64,000 bases of DNA from JAVBLY01 sp031553035 (GCA_031553035.1 JAVBLY010000005.1:124001-188000), one strand, 5' to 3'. Counted from the first letter of the stretch, positions 41,549-50,617 are shown. Notes: generated by a model from the letters alone, not told the origin. Numbers and translations are program-made.

Positions 41549-42892
41549 ATGGCTTTTGAAGGACTATCCGACAAACTCCAAGGTGTATTCAAAAAACTAA
41601 AAGGCAAAGGTGTTCTCACCGAGGCTGATATCGATGAAGCTATGAGGGAAGTCAAACTAGCCCTTCTTGAAGCAGATGTCAATTTCAAGGTGGTAAAGGA
41701 ATTTGTAAAGACCGTAAAGGAAAAAGCAAACGGTGCCGAGATACACGCCAGCCTGAACCCTGCTCAGCAGGTGATAAAAATAGTTCAGGATGAGCTTGTA
41801 GCTCTCATGGGTGACACCAACAGCAAGCTGACATTTTCCTCGGGAGGATTTACTACTATCATGATGGTCGGACTCCAGGGAACAGGTAAAACCACTACCT
41901 GCGGAAAGCTTTCTGCCTATCTTAAGAAAAACGGAAAAAAACCATATCTTGCAGCATGCGATATATACAGACCTGCCGCCATCGACCAGCTTGAAATAGT
42001 AGGTAAACAGGTAGATACTCCCGTGTATACAAACAGGGATTCAAAAGATCCCGTAAAAATAGCTCAACAGGCAAAGAAAGACGCGGAAATAAAGGGCTAC
42101 GACGTTCTTATAATAGATACGGCCGGTCGCCTTCAGATAGATGAAGAGCTGATGGACGAGCTGAAAGATATTAAAAAGGCAATAAAGCCTCACGAAATAC
42201 TTCTGGTGGTAGACTCTCTTGCCGGCCAGGATGCAGTCAGTTCGGCAGTAGGATTCAACGATGATCTGGGAGTAGACGGCATCATAATGACAAAGCTTGA
42301 TGCCGACACCAGAGGCGGTGCGGCTCTGTCAACAAAGTCCGTCACAGGCAAACCCATAAAGTTCATGGGTATGGGAGAAAAGCTGGATGCTCTTGAGCCT
42401 TTCCATCCCGACAGGATGGCCTCCCGTATTCTGGGAATGGGCGATATGCTCACTTTGATTGAAAAAGCTCAGGAAGATTACGACGAAGAAAAGGCTGAAG
42501 AGCTCGAAAAAAGAATGAGAAAGAACGAGTTCACCCTGGAAGACTTTCTGGATCAGATGGGCCAGATCAAGAAAATGGGAGGACTTCAGAAGATAATGGG
42601 TATGATCCCCGGGATGTCCACGGCAAAGGTAACAGATGAAGACATGGATCGCGGCGAACAGGAATTTGCCCAGATGGAAGCAATAATCCAGTCCATGACA
42701 AAAGGCGAGAGGAAGGATCCAACCGTTCTAAACGCCAGCAGAAGAAAACGTATTGCGGCAGGCTCAGGCCAGCCGGTTTCAATGATAAACAACCTTGTTA
42801 AGCGCTACGGCGAATCCAAGAAGATGATGAAACAGATGATGGGAAGCGGAGGTAAGCGCAAAAGGAACAATATGTTCAACGGTTTACAGTAG
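41549..42892 (+). CDS. ffh: Signal recognition particle protein Ffh (SRP54)
   Basis: 447 residues. N domain, G domain with GLQGTGKTTTCGKLSAYL (P-loop), DIYRPAAIDQLE, DTAGRLQ and TKLDADTRGGAAL, then the methionine-rich M domain with MGMIPGMSTAK and SRRKRIAAGSGQPV (4.5S RNA binding). It binds signal sequences on ribosomes and delivers them to FtsY. A family-standard gene in the standard ylxM-ffh-rpsP order. Confidence 0.97.
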   Translation: MAFEGLSDKLQGVFKKLKGKGVLTEADIDEAMREVKLALLEADVNFKVVKEFVKTVKEKANGAEIHASLNPAQQVIKIVQDELVALMGDTNSKLTFSSGGFTTIMMVGLQGTGKTTTCGKLSAYLKKNGKKPYLAACDIYRPAAIDQLEIVGKQVDTPVYTNRDSKDPVKIAQQAKKDAEIKGYDVLIIDTAGRLQIDEELMDELKDIKKAIKPHEILLVVDSLAGQDAVSSAVGFNDDLGVDGIIMTKLDADTRGGAALSTKSVTGKPIKFMGMGEKLDALEPFHPDRMASRILGMGDMLTLIEKAQEDYDEEKAEELEKRMRKNEFTLEDFLDQMGQIKKMGGLQKIMGMIPGMSTAKVTDEDMDRGEQEFAQMEAIIQSMTKGERKDPTVLNASRRKRIAAGSGQPVSMINNLVKRYGESKKMMKQMMGSGGKRKRNNMFNGLQ

Positions 42893-42909
42893 AAGGAGGA
42901 ATATCAGTT

Positions 42910-43155
42910 ATGTCAGTAAAGATCAGATTAAAAAGAATGGGCGCAAAGAAAAAGCCTTTTTACCGTGTAGTGGTGGCAGATTCCAGGTCTCCAAGAGATG
43001 GCAGATTCATCGAGGAATTGGGTTATTTCAATCCGCTTACCGATCCTGAAGATATCAAGATAGACGGAGAGAAAGCAAAGCAGTGGATCGACAACGGCGC
43101 ACAGCCTACCGACAGAGTAAGAGCTCTTCTTAAAAAAGAAGGAGTTATCAGTTAG
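42910..43155 (+). CDS. rpsP: Ribosomal protein bS16
   Basis: 81 residues: SVKIRLKRMGAKKKPFYRVVVADSRSPRDGRFIEELGYFNP is the canonical bS16 N-terminus. AAGGAGG precedes ATG 42910. Part of the ffh operon. Confidence 0.98.
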   Translation: MSVKIRLKRMGAKKKPFYRVVVADSRSPRDGRFIEELGYFNPLTDPEDIKIDGEKAKQWIDNGAQPTDRVRALLKKEGVIS

Positions 43156-43169
43156 AAAGTGGTGAACCA

Positions 43170-43400
43170 ATGGAAGAATTAGTAAGAACGATTGCTAAAT
43201 CCCTGGTCGACAAACCCGATGCAGTCGATGTAAAGACTGTGGAAGGCGATAGTGAAATTACCATTGAGCTCAGAGTAGACCCTGAGGACATGGGGAAAGT
43301 TATCGGCAAACAGGGTAGAATTGCAAAAGCAATAAGGACCGTGGTGAAAGCCGTGGCCACGAAAGAAAAAAAGCGAGTAACAGTAGAAATCATGCAGTAA
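43170..43400 (+). CDS. khpA: KH domain RNA-binding protein KhpA
   Basis: 76 residues, single KH domain with GKVIGKQGRIAKAIRTVVKA (GxxG loop GKQG). KhpA works with KhpB as an RNA-binding pair influencing cell size and division. It lies 14 bp after rpsP as in most Firmicutes. Confidence 0.95.
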   Translation: MEELVRTIAKSLVDKPDAVDVKTVEGDSEITIELRVDPEDMGKVIGKQGRIAKAIRTVVKAVATKEKKRVTVEIMQ

Positions 43401-43404
43401 CAGG

Positions 43405-43447
43405 AAAGGGTTGTCTCAAAATGTAAATAGTTGAGACAGCCCCTTTT
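43405..43447 (+). terminator. Terminator between khpA and rimM, CTGTCTCAAA family
   Basis: AAAGGGTTGTCTCAA (43405-43419) / TTGAGACAGCCCCTTTT (43431-43447), with one G-T pair and one bulged C, and a short TTTT tail. It interrupts an operon that is normally continuous. Confidence 0.75.
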
Positions 43448-43457
43448 GATGAATTTT

Positions 43458-43982
43458 ATGAAAAAAAATGACAAACCGCAAAAAATAAATATAGGTACAG
43501 TCACAGGTGCAATCGGTCTTAAGGGTGAAATTAAGATATTTTATCCGGCACATGACCCTGCCATGCTTTCTGAACTCCAATCTCTGCTCATAGGAGATGC
43601 AGTATTCGAAATCGAGAATGTCAGATACAAAAAAAAGACTCCCATCCTGAGGCTGATCGGAATAGATGACAGAAATTCAGCCGAAACCTTGATAAAAAAA
43701 GACATTTTTATCAAGGAAGAACTGCTTCCAGACCTGCCTGACGGCAGCTATTACATCAGGGATTTGGCTGGACTCAGTGTGATTTCCGCCGAGGACGGCA
43801 GCATCATCGGAACTGTGAGGAATGTAATAACGAATACTGCTCAGGACACCTATGAGATTGAAACAGAGGAAGGAAAGACTTTGCTTCTTCCCGCAATAAC
43901 TGAATTTATCATAGAATTTGATTTTGAAAGAAAAACCGTCAAGGTCAATCTGCCTGAGGGCATTGAAGAAATTTTATACTAA
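43458..43982 (+). CDS. rimM: Ribosome maturation factor RimM
   Basis: 174 residues from ATG 43458 (an ATG at 43449 is in frame). N-terminal beta-barrel (INIGTVTGAIGLKGEIKIFYPAHDP) and C-terminal PRC barrel (GSYYIRDLAGLSVISAEDGSIIGTV), assisting maturation of the 30S head. No Shine-Dalgarno precedes either ATG because a terminator hairpin ends directly upstream; expression may depend on read-through or a leaderless/weak start. Confidence 0.93.
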   Translation: MKKNDKPQKINIGTVTGAIGLKGEIKIFYPAHDPAMLSELQSLLIGDAVFEIENVRYKKKTPILRLIGIDDRNSAETLIKKDIFIKEELLPDLPDGSYYIRDLAGLSVISAEDGSIIGTVRNVITNTAQDTYEIETEEGKTLLLPAITEFIIEFDFERKTVKVNLPEGIEEILY

Positions 43983-43983
43983 A

Positions 43984-44742
43984 ATGAAGATAACTATATT
44001 GACACTTTTCCCTGAGATGTTTGCCCCTATACTGGGCGGCAGCATTATGGGAAGAGCAGCAGGAAACAATTTAATAGAATTTAATGTCATCGATATAAGA
44101 GACTTCACTTTTGACAAACACAAAAGCGTGGATGACACACCGTACGGCGGAGGCGCAGGCATGGTCATGTCGGCTCAGCCCATTTTTCATGCTTTGGATA
44201 GTGTGGATGCAGCATCAAAGAAGATCATCTATTTATCGCCAAGAGGAAAAGTGATGGACAAGGATATGATCGATTCAATGGTTGAAATAGGTGATCTGGT
44301 CTTGCTTTGCGGTCACTATGAAGGAATCGATGAACGAGTGCTGCAACATTATGATGTCGAAGAAGTATCCATAGGCGACTATATACTGACCGGCGGAGAA
44401 CTGCCGGCAATGGTCCTTATCGATGCTGTGGCACGAATGATCCCCGGAGTCCTTGGGAGCGATGATTCTCATAGTGAAGAATCAATATATTCAGGACTTT
44501 TGGAGTATCCTCAATATACAAAGCCAAGAATTTATGAAGACATGGAAGTTCCGGAGGTGCTTGTCAGCGGACATCACAAGAATATTGGGCTGTGGAATTT
44601 TGAACAGTCACTTAGGCTGACAGCCGAGAGACGGCCGGATCTTTTCAAAAAATATCTGGAATCCGAACACTCCTTTTCAAAGGGGGAAAAAACTATTATT
44701 GAGCAGGTCAAACACGATTATAATTACATTACAGAGGACTAG
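43984..44742 (+). CDS. trmD: tRNA (guanine37-N1)-methyltransferase TrmD
   Basis: 252 residues from ATG 43984, one base after the rimM stop. The SPOUT knot motifs are present: DTPYGGGAGMVM, LLCGHYEGIDERV, IGDYILTGGELPAM. The Asp of TrmD catalysis lies in PGVLGSDDSHSEES. Modifies G37 of tRNAs to prevent frameshifting. The next gene is not rplS, which usually follows trmD. Confidence 0.97.
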   Translation: MKITILTLFPEMFAPILGGSIMGRAAGNNLIEFNVIDIRDFTFDKHKSVDDTPYGGGAGMVMSAQPIFHALDSVDAASKKIIYLSPRGKVMDKDMIDSMVEIGDLVLLCGHYEGIDERVLQHYDVEEVSIGDYILTGGELPAMVLIDAVARMIPGVLGSDDSHSEESIYSGLLEYPQYTKPRIYEDMEVPEVLVSGHHKNIGLWNFEQSLRLTAERRPDLFKKYLESEHSFSKGEKTIIEQVKHDYNYITED

Positions 44743-44817
44743 TATATATTGTAAGAAACTGATCGTTCCTGTATGATTTCCCTAATATTATAAATTAATG
44801 TGAATAAAGGCAGACTT

Positions 44818-45831
44818 ATGAAAAAAGGAAGATTGCTGGTTGTGATTTTCATACTGGCAGTAGTGATATTATATGTGATAATCTATGTGGTTCCCAAAAT
44901 GCAGGGGGTGCTTGAAGCGACCACAGTTTTAAAGTACGGCCCTCTCCCTGTGACAGACAGCGCAGAAGCCATTATTGTCAGGGACGAGACTCTTTTTCTC
45001 GCCGATTCCGAAGGTAGGCTTGATTACAAGATAGCTGAAAGCGACAAGATCCGAAAAGGCACAAAAATTGTAGATTTACAGCCGGGAAGTGTATTCAAGA
45101 AAGAAACCGATTCCGATGGAAATGAGATAGAACCGGAATCGGAATATGAAGCAATACTTAACCTGTCAGGGGAAAATGCCAAAGATGGTGGGAGTAACAC
45201 TTCCAACATAAGCGGTGTTGTCAGTTATCATGTGGATGGCTACGAGAAGATACTCACACCCAAGACCATCAAGAATCTGGATAAGAACAAAATCGAAGAG
45301 ATCACTGGAGAAGTCACTGATCTAAAAAGGGACAAAACTCTCAAAGGCGACCCTATATACAAAACAGCAAAAAATACCTTGTGGTATCTGGTCATATGGA
45401 AAGACAGCGATGAAGACATCAAGAACTACGAAGATAATGAAAAGGTAAAGGTCAATATCGGAAAAACCCAGATAGATGCCAAAGTAAAGGATATATATAA
45501 AAAGGATGGCGGCAACCTGATCGTTCTGGAAACAGACATGTATTATAAATACTACTCCAAGAACAGAAAAATAGATATTGCAGTGGTGTTCGCCGAATAT
45601 CAGGGGCTGATCGTTGAAAACAGCAGTATAGTTTCAGATGGTGAAAAAAACAAAGTATATGTTAAACAGAAGGATGAATCATTCAAGCCGGTTTATGTCA
45701 ATGTTCTGGCAACATCAGGAGACTATTCGGTTCTGTCCGTCAAACAGTATTACGACGATGAAGGACAGGAAATAAAAACAGTCAATTATTATGAGGAGAT
45801 CTTAACGAAGCCGGAGGATTATAAAGAATAA
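44818..45831 (+). CDS. HlyD-like membrane-anchored protein of the division cluster
   Basis: 337 residues from ATG 44818 (GTG 44800 is in frame). One N-terminal helix (LLVVIFILAVVILYVIIYVV) and an extracellular part of beta-rich adaptor type: KYGPLPVTDSAEAIIVRDETLF.., KGTKIVDLQPGSVF, ending VYVKQKDESFKPVYVNVL. Clostridial genomes commonly place such an HlyD-domain protein before ylmE/sepF. The role, perhaps a wall or division factor, is unknown. It is 1 bp from yggS. Confidence 0.75.
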   Translation: MKKGRLLVVIFILAVVILYVIIYVVPKMQGVLEATTVLKYGPLPVTDSAEAIIVRDETLFLADSEGRLDYKIAESDKIRKGTKIVDLQPGSVFKKETDSDGNEIEPESEYEAILNLSGENAKDGGSNTSNISGVVSYHVDGYEKILTPKTIKNLDKNKIEEITGEVTDLKRDKTLKGDPIYKTAKNTLWYLVIWKDSDEDIKNYEDNEKVKVNIGKTQIDAKVKDIYKKDGGNLIVLETDMYYKYYSKNRKIDIAVVFAEYQGLIVENSSIVSDGEKNKVYVKQKDESFKPVYVNVLATSGDYSVLSVKQYYDDEGQEIKTVNYYEEILTKPEDYKE

Positions 45832-45832
45832 A

Positions 45833-46528
45833 ATGGTTGATATCAAACATAATTTGGAAAAAGTAGAAAGGTTAATAGCTGATGCTGCCATTAAGGCAGG
45901 CAGAGATCCTTTCGAAGTAAAGCTGATCGCAGTTTCTAAGACTAAGCCGGCGGCTGACATCAATGAAGCGATCAGATGGGGAGTTACGGATATAGGTGAA
46001 AATAAGGTCCAGGAAGTCATGGACAAGTACGAATCTGTGGATCCTGTGAACTGGCATTTTATTGGACATTTACAGCGCAATAAGGTAAAATACATCATAG
46101 ATAAAGTTGCGATGATCCATTCGGTTGATTCGCTTAAACTAGCTAAAGAAATCGACTTTAGAGCGAGCAATGCGGGTTTGACAATGGATGTGCTTATCCA
46201 GATCAATACCGCAGGCGAGGAGAATAAGTACGGTATTACCTTCGCAGATGCACCGGCGCTCGTAGGCGAGATATTAAAAGAGTGTAATTCTGTACACATA
46301 AAGGGTCTCATGAGTGTAGTTCCCATAGCGGAAGACCCGGAAGAAGTCAGTGTTTATTTTAAGAAAACAAAAGAGTTATTTGATAAACTGAATAATGAAA
46401 TGAGTCATGACAGACTTAGGATGGAGCACCTCTCCATGGGCATGACACACGATTTCGAGGTTGCCATTAGAGAAGGTTCGACAATGGTGAGGGTAGGAAC
46501 AGCAATATTCGGAGAAAGAAATATATAG
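45833..46528 (+). CDS. PLP homeostasis protein YggS/YlmE
   Basis: 231 residues, alanine-racemase-like barrel without the second domain. PLP lysine in KLIAVSKTKPAADI; HFIGHLQRNKVKYI and HLSMGMTHDFEVAIREGSTMVRVGTAIFGER are signature segments. It binds PLP and buffers cellular vitamin B6 and amino-acid pools. First conserved gene of the ylmE-sepF-ylmG-divIVA cluster. Confidence 0.95.
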   Translation: MVDIKHNLEKVERLIADAAIKAGRDPFEVKLIAVSKTKPAADINEAIRWGVTDIGENKVQEVMDKYESVDPVNWHFIGHLQRNKVKYIIDKVAMIHSVDSLKLAKEIDFRASNAGLTMDVLIQINTAGEENKYGITFADAPALVGEILKECNSVHIKGLMSVVPIAEDPEEVSVYFKKTKELFDKLNNEMSHDRLRMEHLSMGMTHDFEVAIREGSTMVRVGTAIFGERNI

Positions 46529-46549
46529 GAAAACGAAAGGAATAATGAA

Positions 46550-47071
46550 ATGGGAGACGGACTATTAAGCAAATTTAAATCATTGGTGGGTTTTGAAGAG
46601 ATCGATGATGAATATGAAGAAGATGAAGTGTATGAAGAGGAAGAAAGAAAAAGTCCAAGAAGATCATCCTCCTACGGTTTGGGCAATTCCACCATTTCTG
46701 AAAGCAGCATGAGAAATTCTTCATCACCGGAAAAGGAGAATATAGTTTCAATGCAAAAACAGACATTAAACGCAATAACAGCCCAGTTTAAGATCGTGGT
46801 AATCGAGCCAAAGGGATTTGACGAATGCCCTAAGCTTGTTGACAACCTGAAATCGAGAAAACCGGTCATAATCAATCTTGAAAAAATAGAAACTGACACA
46901 GCGAGAAAAATCTTTGATTTCCTAAGCGGAGCAACATATGCACTTAACGGAAATGTACAAAAGATAGCAAACAATATCTTTGTATTCCTTCCCGAAAATG
47001 TAGATGTTACCACAAACACAAGCCACAAGGGCATCGTGTTCGGCGAAGATAACGACAGCCCCTGGAGGTAA
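46550..47071 (+). CDS. sepF: Cell division protein SepF
   Basis: 173 residues. N-terminal membrane-targeting part (LLSKFKSLVGFEE), an acidic Glu/Tyr and Ser/Arg linker, and the SepF fold (KPVIINLEKIETDTARKIFDFLSGATYALNGN). It links FtsZ to the membrane and can replace FtsA. Confidence 0.95.
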   Translation: MGDGLLSKFKSLVGFEEIDDEYEEDEVYEEEERKSPRRSSSYGLGNSTISESSMRNSSSPEKENIVSMQKQTLNAITAQFKIVVIEPKGFDECPKLVDNLKSRKPVIINLEKIETDTARKIFDFLSGATYALNGNVQKIANNIFVFLPENVDVTTNTSHKGIVFGEDNDSPWR

Positions 47072-47074
47072 TTG

Positions 47075-47365
47075 ATGGGAACTATCATAAGTGTATTCAG
47101 CCTATTCTGCCAGATAATTATTTATATGTTATTGGGAAGAGCCATTTTGAGCTGGTTCGTCAATCCATATAATGCAAACCCCAATAGTTTTATGTACAAG
47201 TTATATGCTTTTATCACTCAGGTCACAGAGCCCATCGTAAGGCCTGCACGTAATTTTATGAGCAGGTTCAACACAGGCCGTGTGGATCTTTCGATATTAG
47301 TTGCCATGCTTGCGGTTATGGCAATAAGGTTTATTGTCGTTACTATTTTTAAAATCATTATGTAA
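47075..47365 (+). CDS. YggT family membrane protein
   Basis: 96 residues from ATG 47075, 6 bases after GGAGG that overlaps the sepF stop. Two helices; motif LLGRAILSWFVNPYNANPNS, ..VTEPIVRPARNFMSRF, GRVDLSILVAMLAVM. YggT/YlmG proteins sit beside sepF and affect division or nucleoid layout. Confidence 0.93.
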   Translation: MGTIISVFSLFCQIIIYMLLGRAILSWFVNPYNANPNSFMYKLYAFITQVTEPIVRPARNFMSRFNTGRVDLSILVAMLAVMAIRFIVVTIFKIIM

Positions 47366-47374
47366 GAGGATGAT

Positions 47375-47980
47375 ATGATCACACCGAAGGACATTCAGGA
47401 AAAAGAATTCGCAAGAGTAGTCAGAGGGTATAAGGAAGATGAAGTAAACGCCTTTCTTGATTTGATTACCCTTGATATGGACAAACTGCTTCAGGAAAAT
47501 AATCTTCTGAAAGAAAATATTCGTGAGCTCAACGAAGATGTGGAAAGATATAAAGGCTCAGAAGGCTCTATATTTGAAACTTTGGAGACAGCAAAAGCTC
47601 TGATGACGGATATTTCAGCAAGTGCCGAGAAGAGAGCCGAGATCGTTCTCAAAAATGCAGAACTTGAAGCGGATAGGATACAAAAAGACGCCAGAGAATC
47701 TGTGACAAGACTTCATGAAGAAGCGGCGTCGCTAACTGCAAAATGGAGTCAGTTCAAAACCAGATACAAGAATCTGCTTGAGAATGAAATGGAAAGATTT
47801 GAAGGTCTTAGTGCAGATTTTCTCATAGACAATGATATGGAGGATTTTAAGGCACTGCCTGATGCTAAGACTGATGCAGTAAAGCCGGCGGCTAAATATT
47901 CTCAATCCAAAACATCGGTAAACGATAAGACAAATACAACCAGGACCATTAAAACCACAAAACGAAATGCCGGAGAATAG
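47375..47980 (+). CDS. divIVA: Septum placement protein DivIVA
   Basis: 201 residues. The N-terminal membrane-curvature domain ITPKDIQEKEFARVVRGYKEDEVNAFLD is canonical; a coiled coil follows to ~150 and a basic Thr/Lys-rich tail ends the protein. It marks curved membrane at poles and septa. The S4-domain gene ylmH that often separates yggT and divIVA is not present. Confidence 0.95.
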   Translation: MITPKDIQEKEFARVVRGYKEDEVNAFLDLITLDMDKLLQENNLLKENIRELNEDVERYKGSEGSIFETLETAKALMTDISASAEKRAEIVLKNAELEADRIQKDARESVTRLHEEAASLTAKWSQFKTRYKNLLENEMERFEGLSADFLIDNDMEDFKALPDAKTDAVKPAAKYSQSKTSVNDKTNTTRTIKTTKRNAGE

Positions 47981-47989
47981 AATTGTAGC

Positions 47990-48463
47990 ATGTATTTTGC
48001 CATAATATTTGCCATAGTCGCAATAGATCAGATCATAAAATATATAGCAAGGACAGAACTGATTGAAAATGTCAGGATTTCTGTCCTCGGTAATTTTTTG
48101 ACCATCGATCTTCACTACAACACCGGAGCCGCGTTTAGTTTTATGCAGGGTTTTACCATGATCCTTACGATTTTTCCTGCCATAATGATCATACTTATTA
48201 TTATATACATCACAAAAAAAAGAAAAACAGAAAGCAGATTTCTGCTGATATCTCTTTCACTTATTGCAGGAGGAGGTATTGGCAATTTGATTGACAGAGC
48301 CTTTTTAGGCAAGGTCACGGATTTTGTTTCAATGGGGAATTTCCCCATCTTCAATTTTGCCGACATGTGTGTCGTATCCGGCTGTATTCTTGTCGGCATT
48401 TATCTGATTTTCATTGAACCGAAAAAAGAGAAGGAAGAAGATGCTGATCAGAGAATTAAATGA
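47990..48463 (+). CDS. lspA: Lipoprotein signal peptidase
   Basis: 157 residues with four helices. Catalytic aspartates are in GGGIGNLIDRAFLGKVTDFV and FNFADMCVVSG; NTGAAFSFMQG is also conserved. It cleaves prolipoproteins before the lipid-modified Cys, for example the binding lipoprotein at 54548. Ends inside the rluD gene (23-bp overlap). Confidence 0.96.
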   Translation: MYFAIIFAIVAIDQIIKYIARTELIENVRISVLGNFLTIDLHYNTGAAFSFMQGFTMILTIFPAIMIILIIIYITKKRKTESRFLLISLSLIAGGGIGNLIDRAFLGKVTDFVSMGNFPIFNFADMCVVSGCILVGIYLIFIEPKKEKEEDADQRIK

Positions 48464-49385
48464 AACAGATATACTGACTTTCCGCGTTCAGAAAGAAGAT
48501 GAAGGATTAAGATTGGATTCTGTTATTGGAAGTGCCGGAGTCGGATTATCAAGAAGCAGGGCACAGCAACTGATCGAAGAAGGTCGCATCTCAGTTAACC
48601 ATGAGACGGAAACATCAAAAAAACATAAGGTCAAAGCAGATGATCTTATAGAAATAATCATTCAAAAAGAGATCCCTCTTGATGTTGAAGCAGAGGATAT
48701 CCCCCTTGACATAGTATATGAAGATGACGATCTCGTCGTTATCAATAAACCTGAGGGAATGGTAGTTCATCCCGCTCCCGGAAATGAAACTGGCACACTG
48801 GTCAATGCATTGCTTTTTCACTGCGGCGATTCGCTGTCATCAATAAATGGGGTCATCAGACCGGGGATAGTACATCGCATTGACAAGGATACCAGCGGAC
48901 TTCTAGTAGTGGCAAAAAATGATGATGCCCACCGGGCTTTATCCAAGCAGCTTGCCGATCACAGCATGAGCAGGAAATATGAAGCCATTGTTTTGAACAA
49001 TATTAAGCAAGACGAAGGGACTGTGGATGCTCCTATCGGCAGAGATCCCAAAAACAGACTTAGAAACAAGGTAATGGGTGACGGCAGAAATGCTGTAACT
49101 CACTATAATGTTCTTGAAAGGTTTGGCGATTATACATATCTGGAACTGGCTCTGGAGACAGGAAGAACGCATCAGATCAGAGTCCACATGAGTGATATCG
49201 GACATCCGATCCTGGGTGATTCTCTTTACAGCAATGCCAAAAATTCTCTGGGTGCGACCAGTCAAGCTCTACATGCCAGGACACTTGGTTTCATTCATCC
49301 AAAAACAGGGCTGTATATGGAATTCGACTCTTCACTTCCATGCAAATTTGAAAAAATACTTAGTATACTTCGCAAAAAACAGTGA
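48441..49385 (+). CDS. rluD: 23S rRNA pseudouridine synthase, RluD family
   Basis: 314 residues from ATG 48441 (GAAGGAAG upstream). S4 domain (LRLDSVIGSAGVGLSRSRAQQLIEEGRISVN), then the synthase domain with VINKPEGMVVHPAPGNETGTLVNAL, the catalytic Asp in HRIDKDTSGLLVVAKN, GRTHQIRVHMSDIGHPILGD. Modifies uridines of helix 69 or neighbouring sites of 23S rRNA. lspA-rluD is the usual pairing in Clostridia. Confidence 0.93.
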   Translation: MLIRELNETDILTFRVQKEDEGLRLDSVIGSAGVGLSRSRAQQLIEEGRISVNHETETSKKHKVKADDLIEIIIQKEIPLDVEAEDIPLDIVYEDDDLVVINKPEGMVVHPAPGNETGTLVNALLFHCGDSLSSINGVIRPGIVHRIDKDTSGLLVVAKNDDAHRALSKQLADHSMSRKYEAIVLNNIKQDEGTVDAPIGRDPKNRLRNKVMGDGRNAVTHYNVLERFGDYTYLELALETGRTHQIRVHMSDIGHPILGDSLYSNAKNSLGATSQALHARTLGFIHPKTGLYMEFDSSLPCKFEKILSILRKKQ

Positions 49386-49460
49386 ACAGCCGAGTGATCG
49401 GCCGCTCATTGTGGTTGATTTTTAGTTAAGAGAAAACTAACGATGCCTTAGTAATAACTT

Positions 49461-49619
49461 TTACATCAATTCCCTTATGTAGCTTAGACATTCTTCGCAG
49501 ACGCATTTGCCCTTATAGTTGATATTTCCAAATTCGTTGCCGCAAAATATGCAGGTGTTTAGTGGTATCTGGCTTGGATACCATATAAGTTCGTCTTTTT
49601 CTATCAGACCAGTCTGCAT
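49461..49619 (-). CDS. 52-residue zinc-ribbon protein
   Basis: A short gene on the minus strand with a strong AAAGGGGGG ribosome site 7-8 bases before ATG 49619. The product has two Cys pairs in the spacing C-x2-C-x14-C-x2-C (CIFCG..., CVCEEC), with YKGKC between, then LSYIRELM. The layout is like a treble-clef zinc ribbon such as the sigma-G inhibitor Gin (CsfB), whose spacing is C-x2-C-x15-C-x2-C, but the resemblance is limited to this pattern. It is isolated between rluD and a hydrolase gene. Nothing else is seen in this 368-bp gap. Confidence 0.7.
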   Translation of the reverse strand: MQTGLIEKDELIWYPSQIPLNTCIFCGNEFGNINYKGKCVCEECLSYIRELM

Positions 49620-49753
49620 GTGTATCCCCCCTTTCTTTATAATCTTCCCAATCGGAAGCAGTTTTAGTTTATAATATTGGTATCAATAATCAATAATTTC
49701 ACTTTGGTTTGTAATGTTATGTTGAATTAATGTAATTTTATGGAGGGTTAGGT

Positions 49754-50617
49754 ATGACGGCGTATAAGAACTTTGAACTTGATACTCAGGGCGCTGAACT
49801 GGCTGGCTACGAATGGGCAACAGAAGATCCTAAAGCGGTAGTTTATTTACTGCACGGTATCGGTGAACACTGCGGCAGATATGACAAAGTTGGAGACTCT
49901 TTCAATGATGAAGGGATCGCTCTGATTGGAATGGATCTCAGAGGACATGGTAGAAGTCCTGGAAAAAGAGGGCATATCGGTGACAGAGACATCGTACGAA
50001 AAGATATCGATAACTTAACTCTTCTGATAAAAGAAAAATATCCCGGTGTACCGCTCATAAACTACGGACACAGCCTTGGCGGCAATATATCTTTGGATTA
50101 CCGTTTAAGAGGAGAACTGTCGGCAGAGCCGGCAGGATATCTTATCACTTCTCCCTGGATCAAGCTGGTCAGGCCTATACCTGACGCTCTTTACAATGTG
50201 GTCAAGGTAGGTGATAAAATCATGCCAAAGGCGGCAATAGCTCAGAATATTGAGAATAAAATGCTGGGAAACATCGAAATAATTGAAAGTGAAGATGATA
50301 TCGATCTAAGACATCAAAAGATATCGCTCCATACTGCGGTTCAAGGGTTTGATATCGCAAAAGAGCTGATGAACAACACAGTGAAAGATATTTACGGAGG
50401 CGGGCAAAAACCAATGCTTCTCATGCACGGATCGAACGATCCTATATGTGATGTTACAGGTTCAAGGGCCATAGCAAAGAACTACGGTGATATTTGCGAG
50501 TATGTTGAATGGGAAGGATATCTGCATGAGCTTCACAAAGGAACTAATGACAAGCCCTATGAACCGATACTTGATATGATGACCTCGTGGATACTTGAAA
50601 CCGTAGATTGGACCTGA
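49754..50617 (+). CDS. Alpha/beta hydrolase, monoacylglycerol lipase/lysophospholipase type
   Basis: 287 residues. HGIGEHCGRYDKVGDSF and MDLRGHGRSPGKRGHIGD are the hydrolase_4 family's opening motifs; the nucleophile is in NYGHSLGGNISLDYR, the acid in HGSNDPICD and the His near EGYLHELHKG. Probably cytoplasmic, acting on lysophospholipid or monoglyceride. GGAGGG precedes ATG 49754. The stop codon directly abuts the stop of RqcH on the other strand. Confidence 0.9.
   Translation: MTAYKNFELDTQGAELAGYEWATEDPKAVVYLLHGIGEHCGRYDKVGDSFNDEGIALIGMDLRGHGRSPGKRGHIGDRDIVRKDIDNLTLLIKEKYPGVPLINYGHSLGGNISLDYRLRGELSAEPAGYLITSPWIKLVRPIPDALYNVVKVGDKIMPKAAIAQNIENKMLGNIEIIESEDDIDLRHQKISLHTAVQGFDIAKELMNNTVKDIYGGGQKPMLLMHGSNDPICDVTGSRAIAKNYGDICEYVEWEGYLHELHKGTNDKPYEPILDMMTSWILETVDWT

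Noticed and set aside
43431..43457. RimM start at TTG 43431
   Set aside because: It falls in the right arm of the terminator hairpin and extends beyond the family N-terminus.
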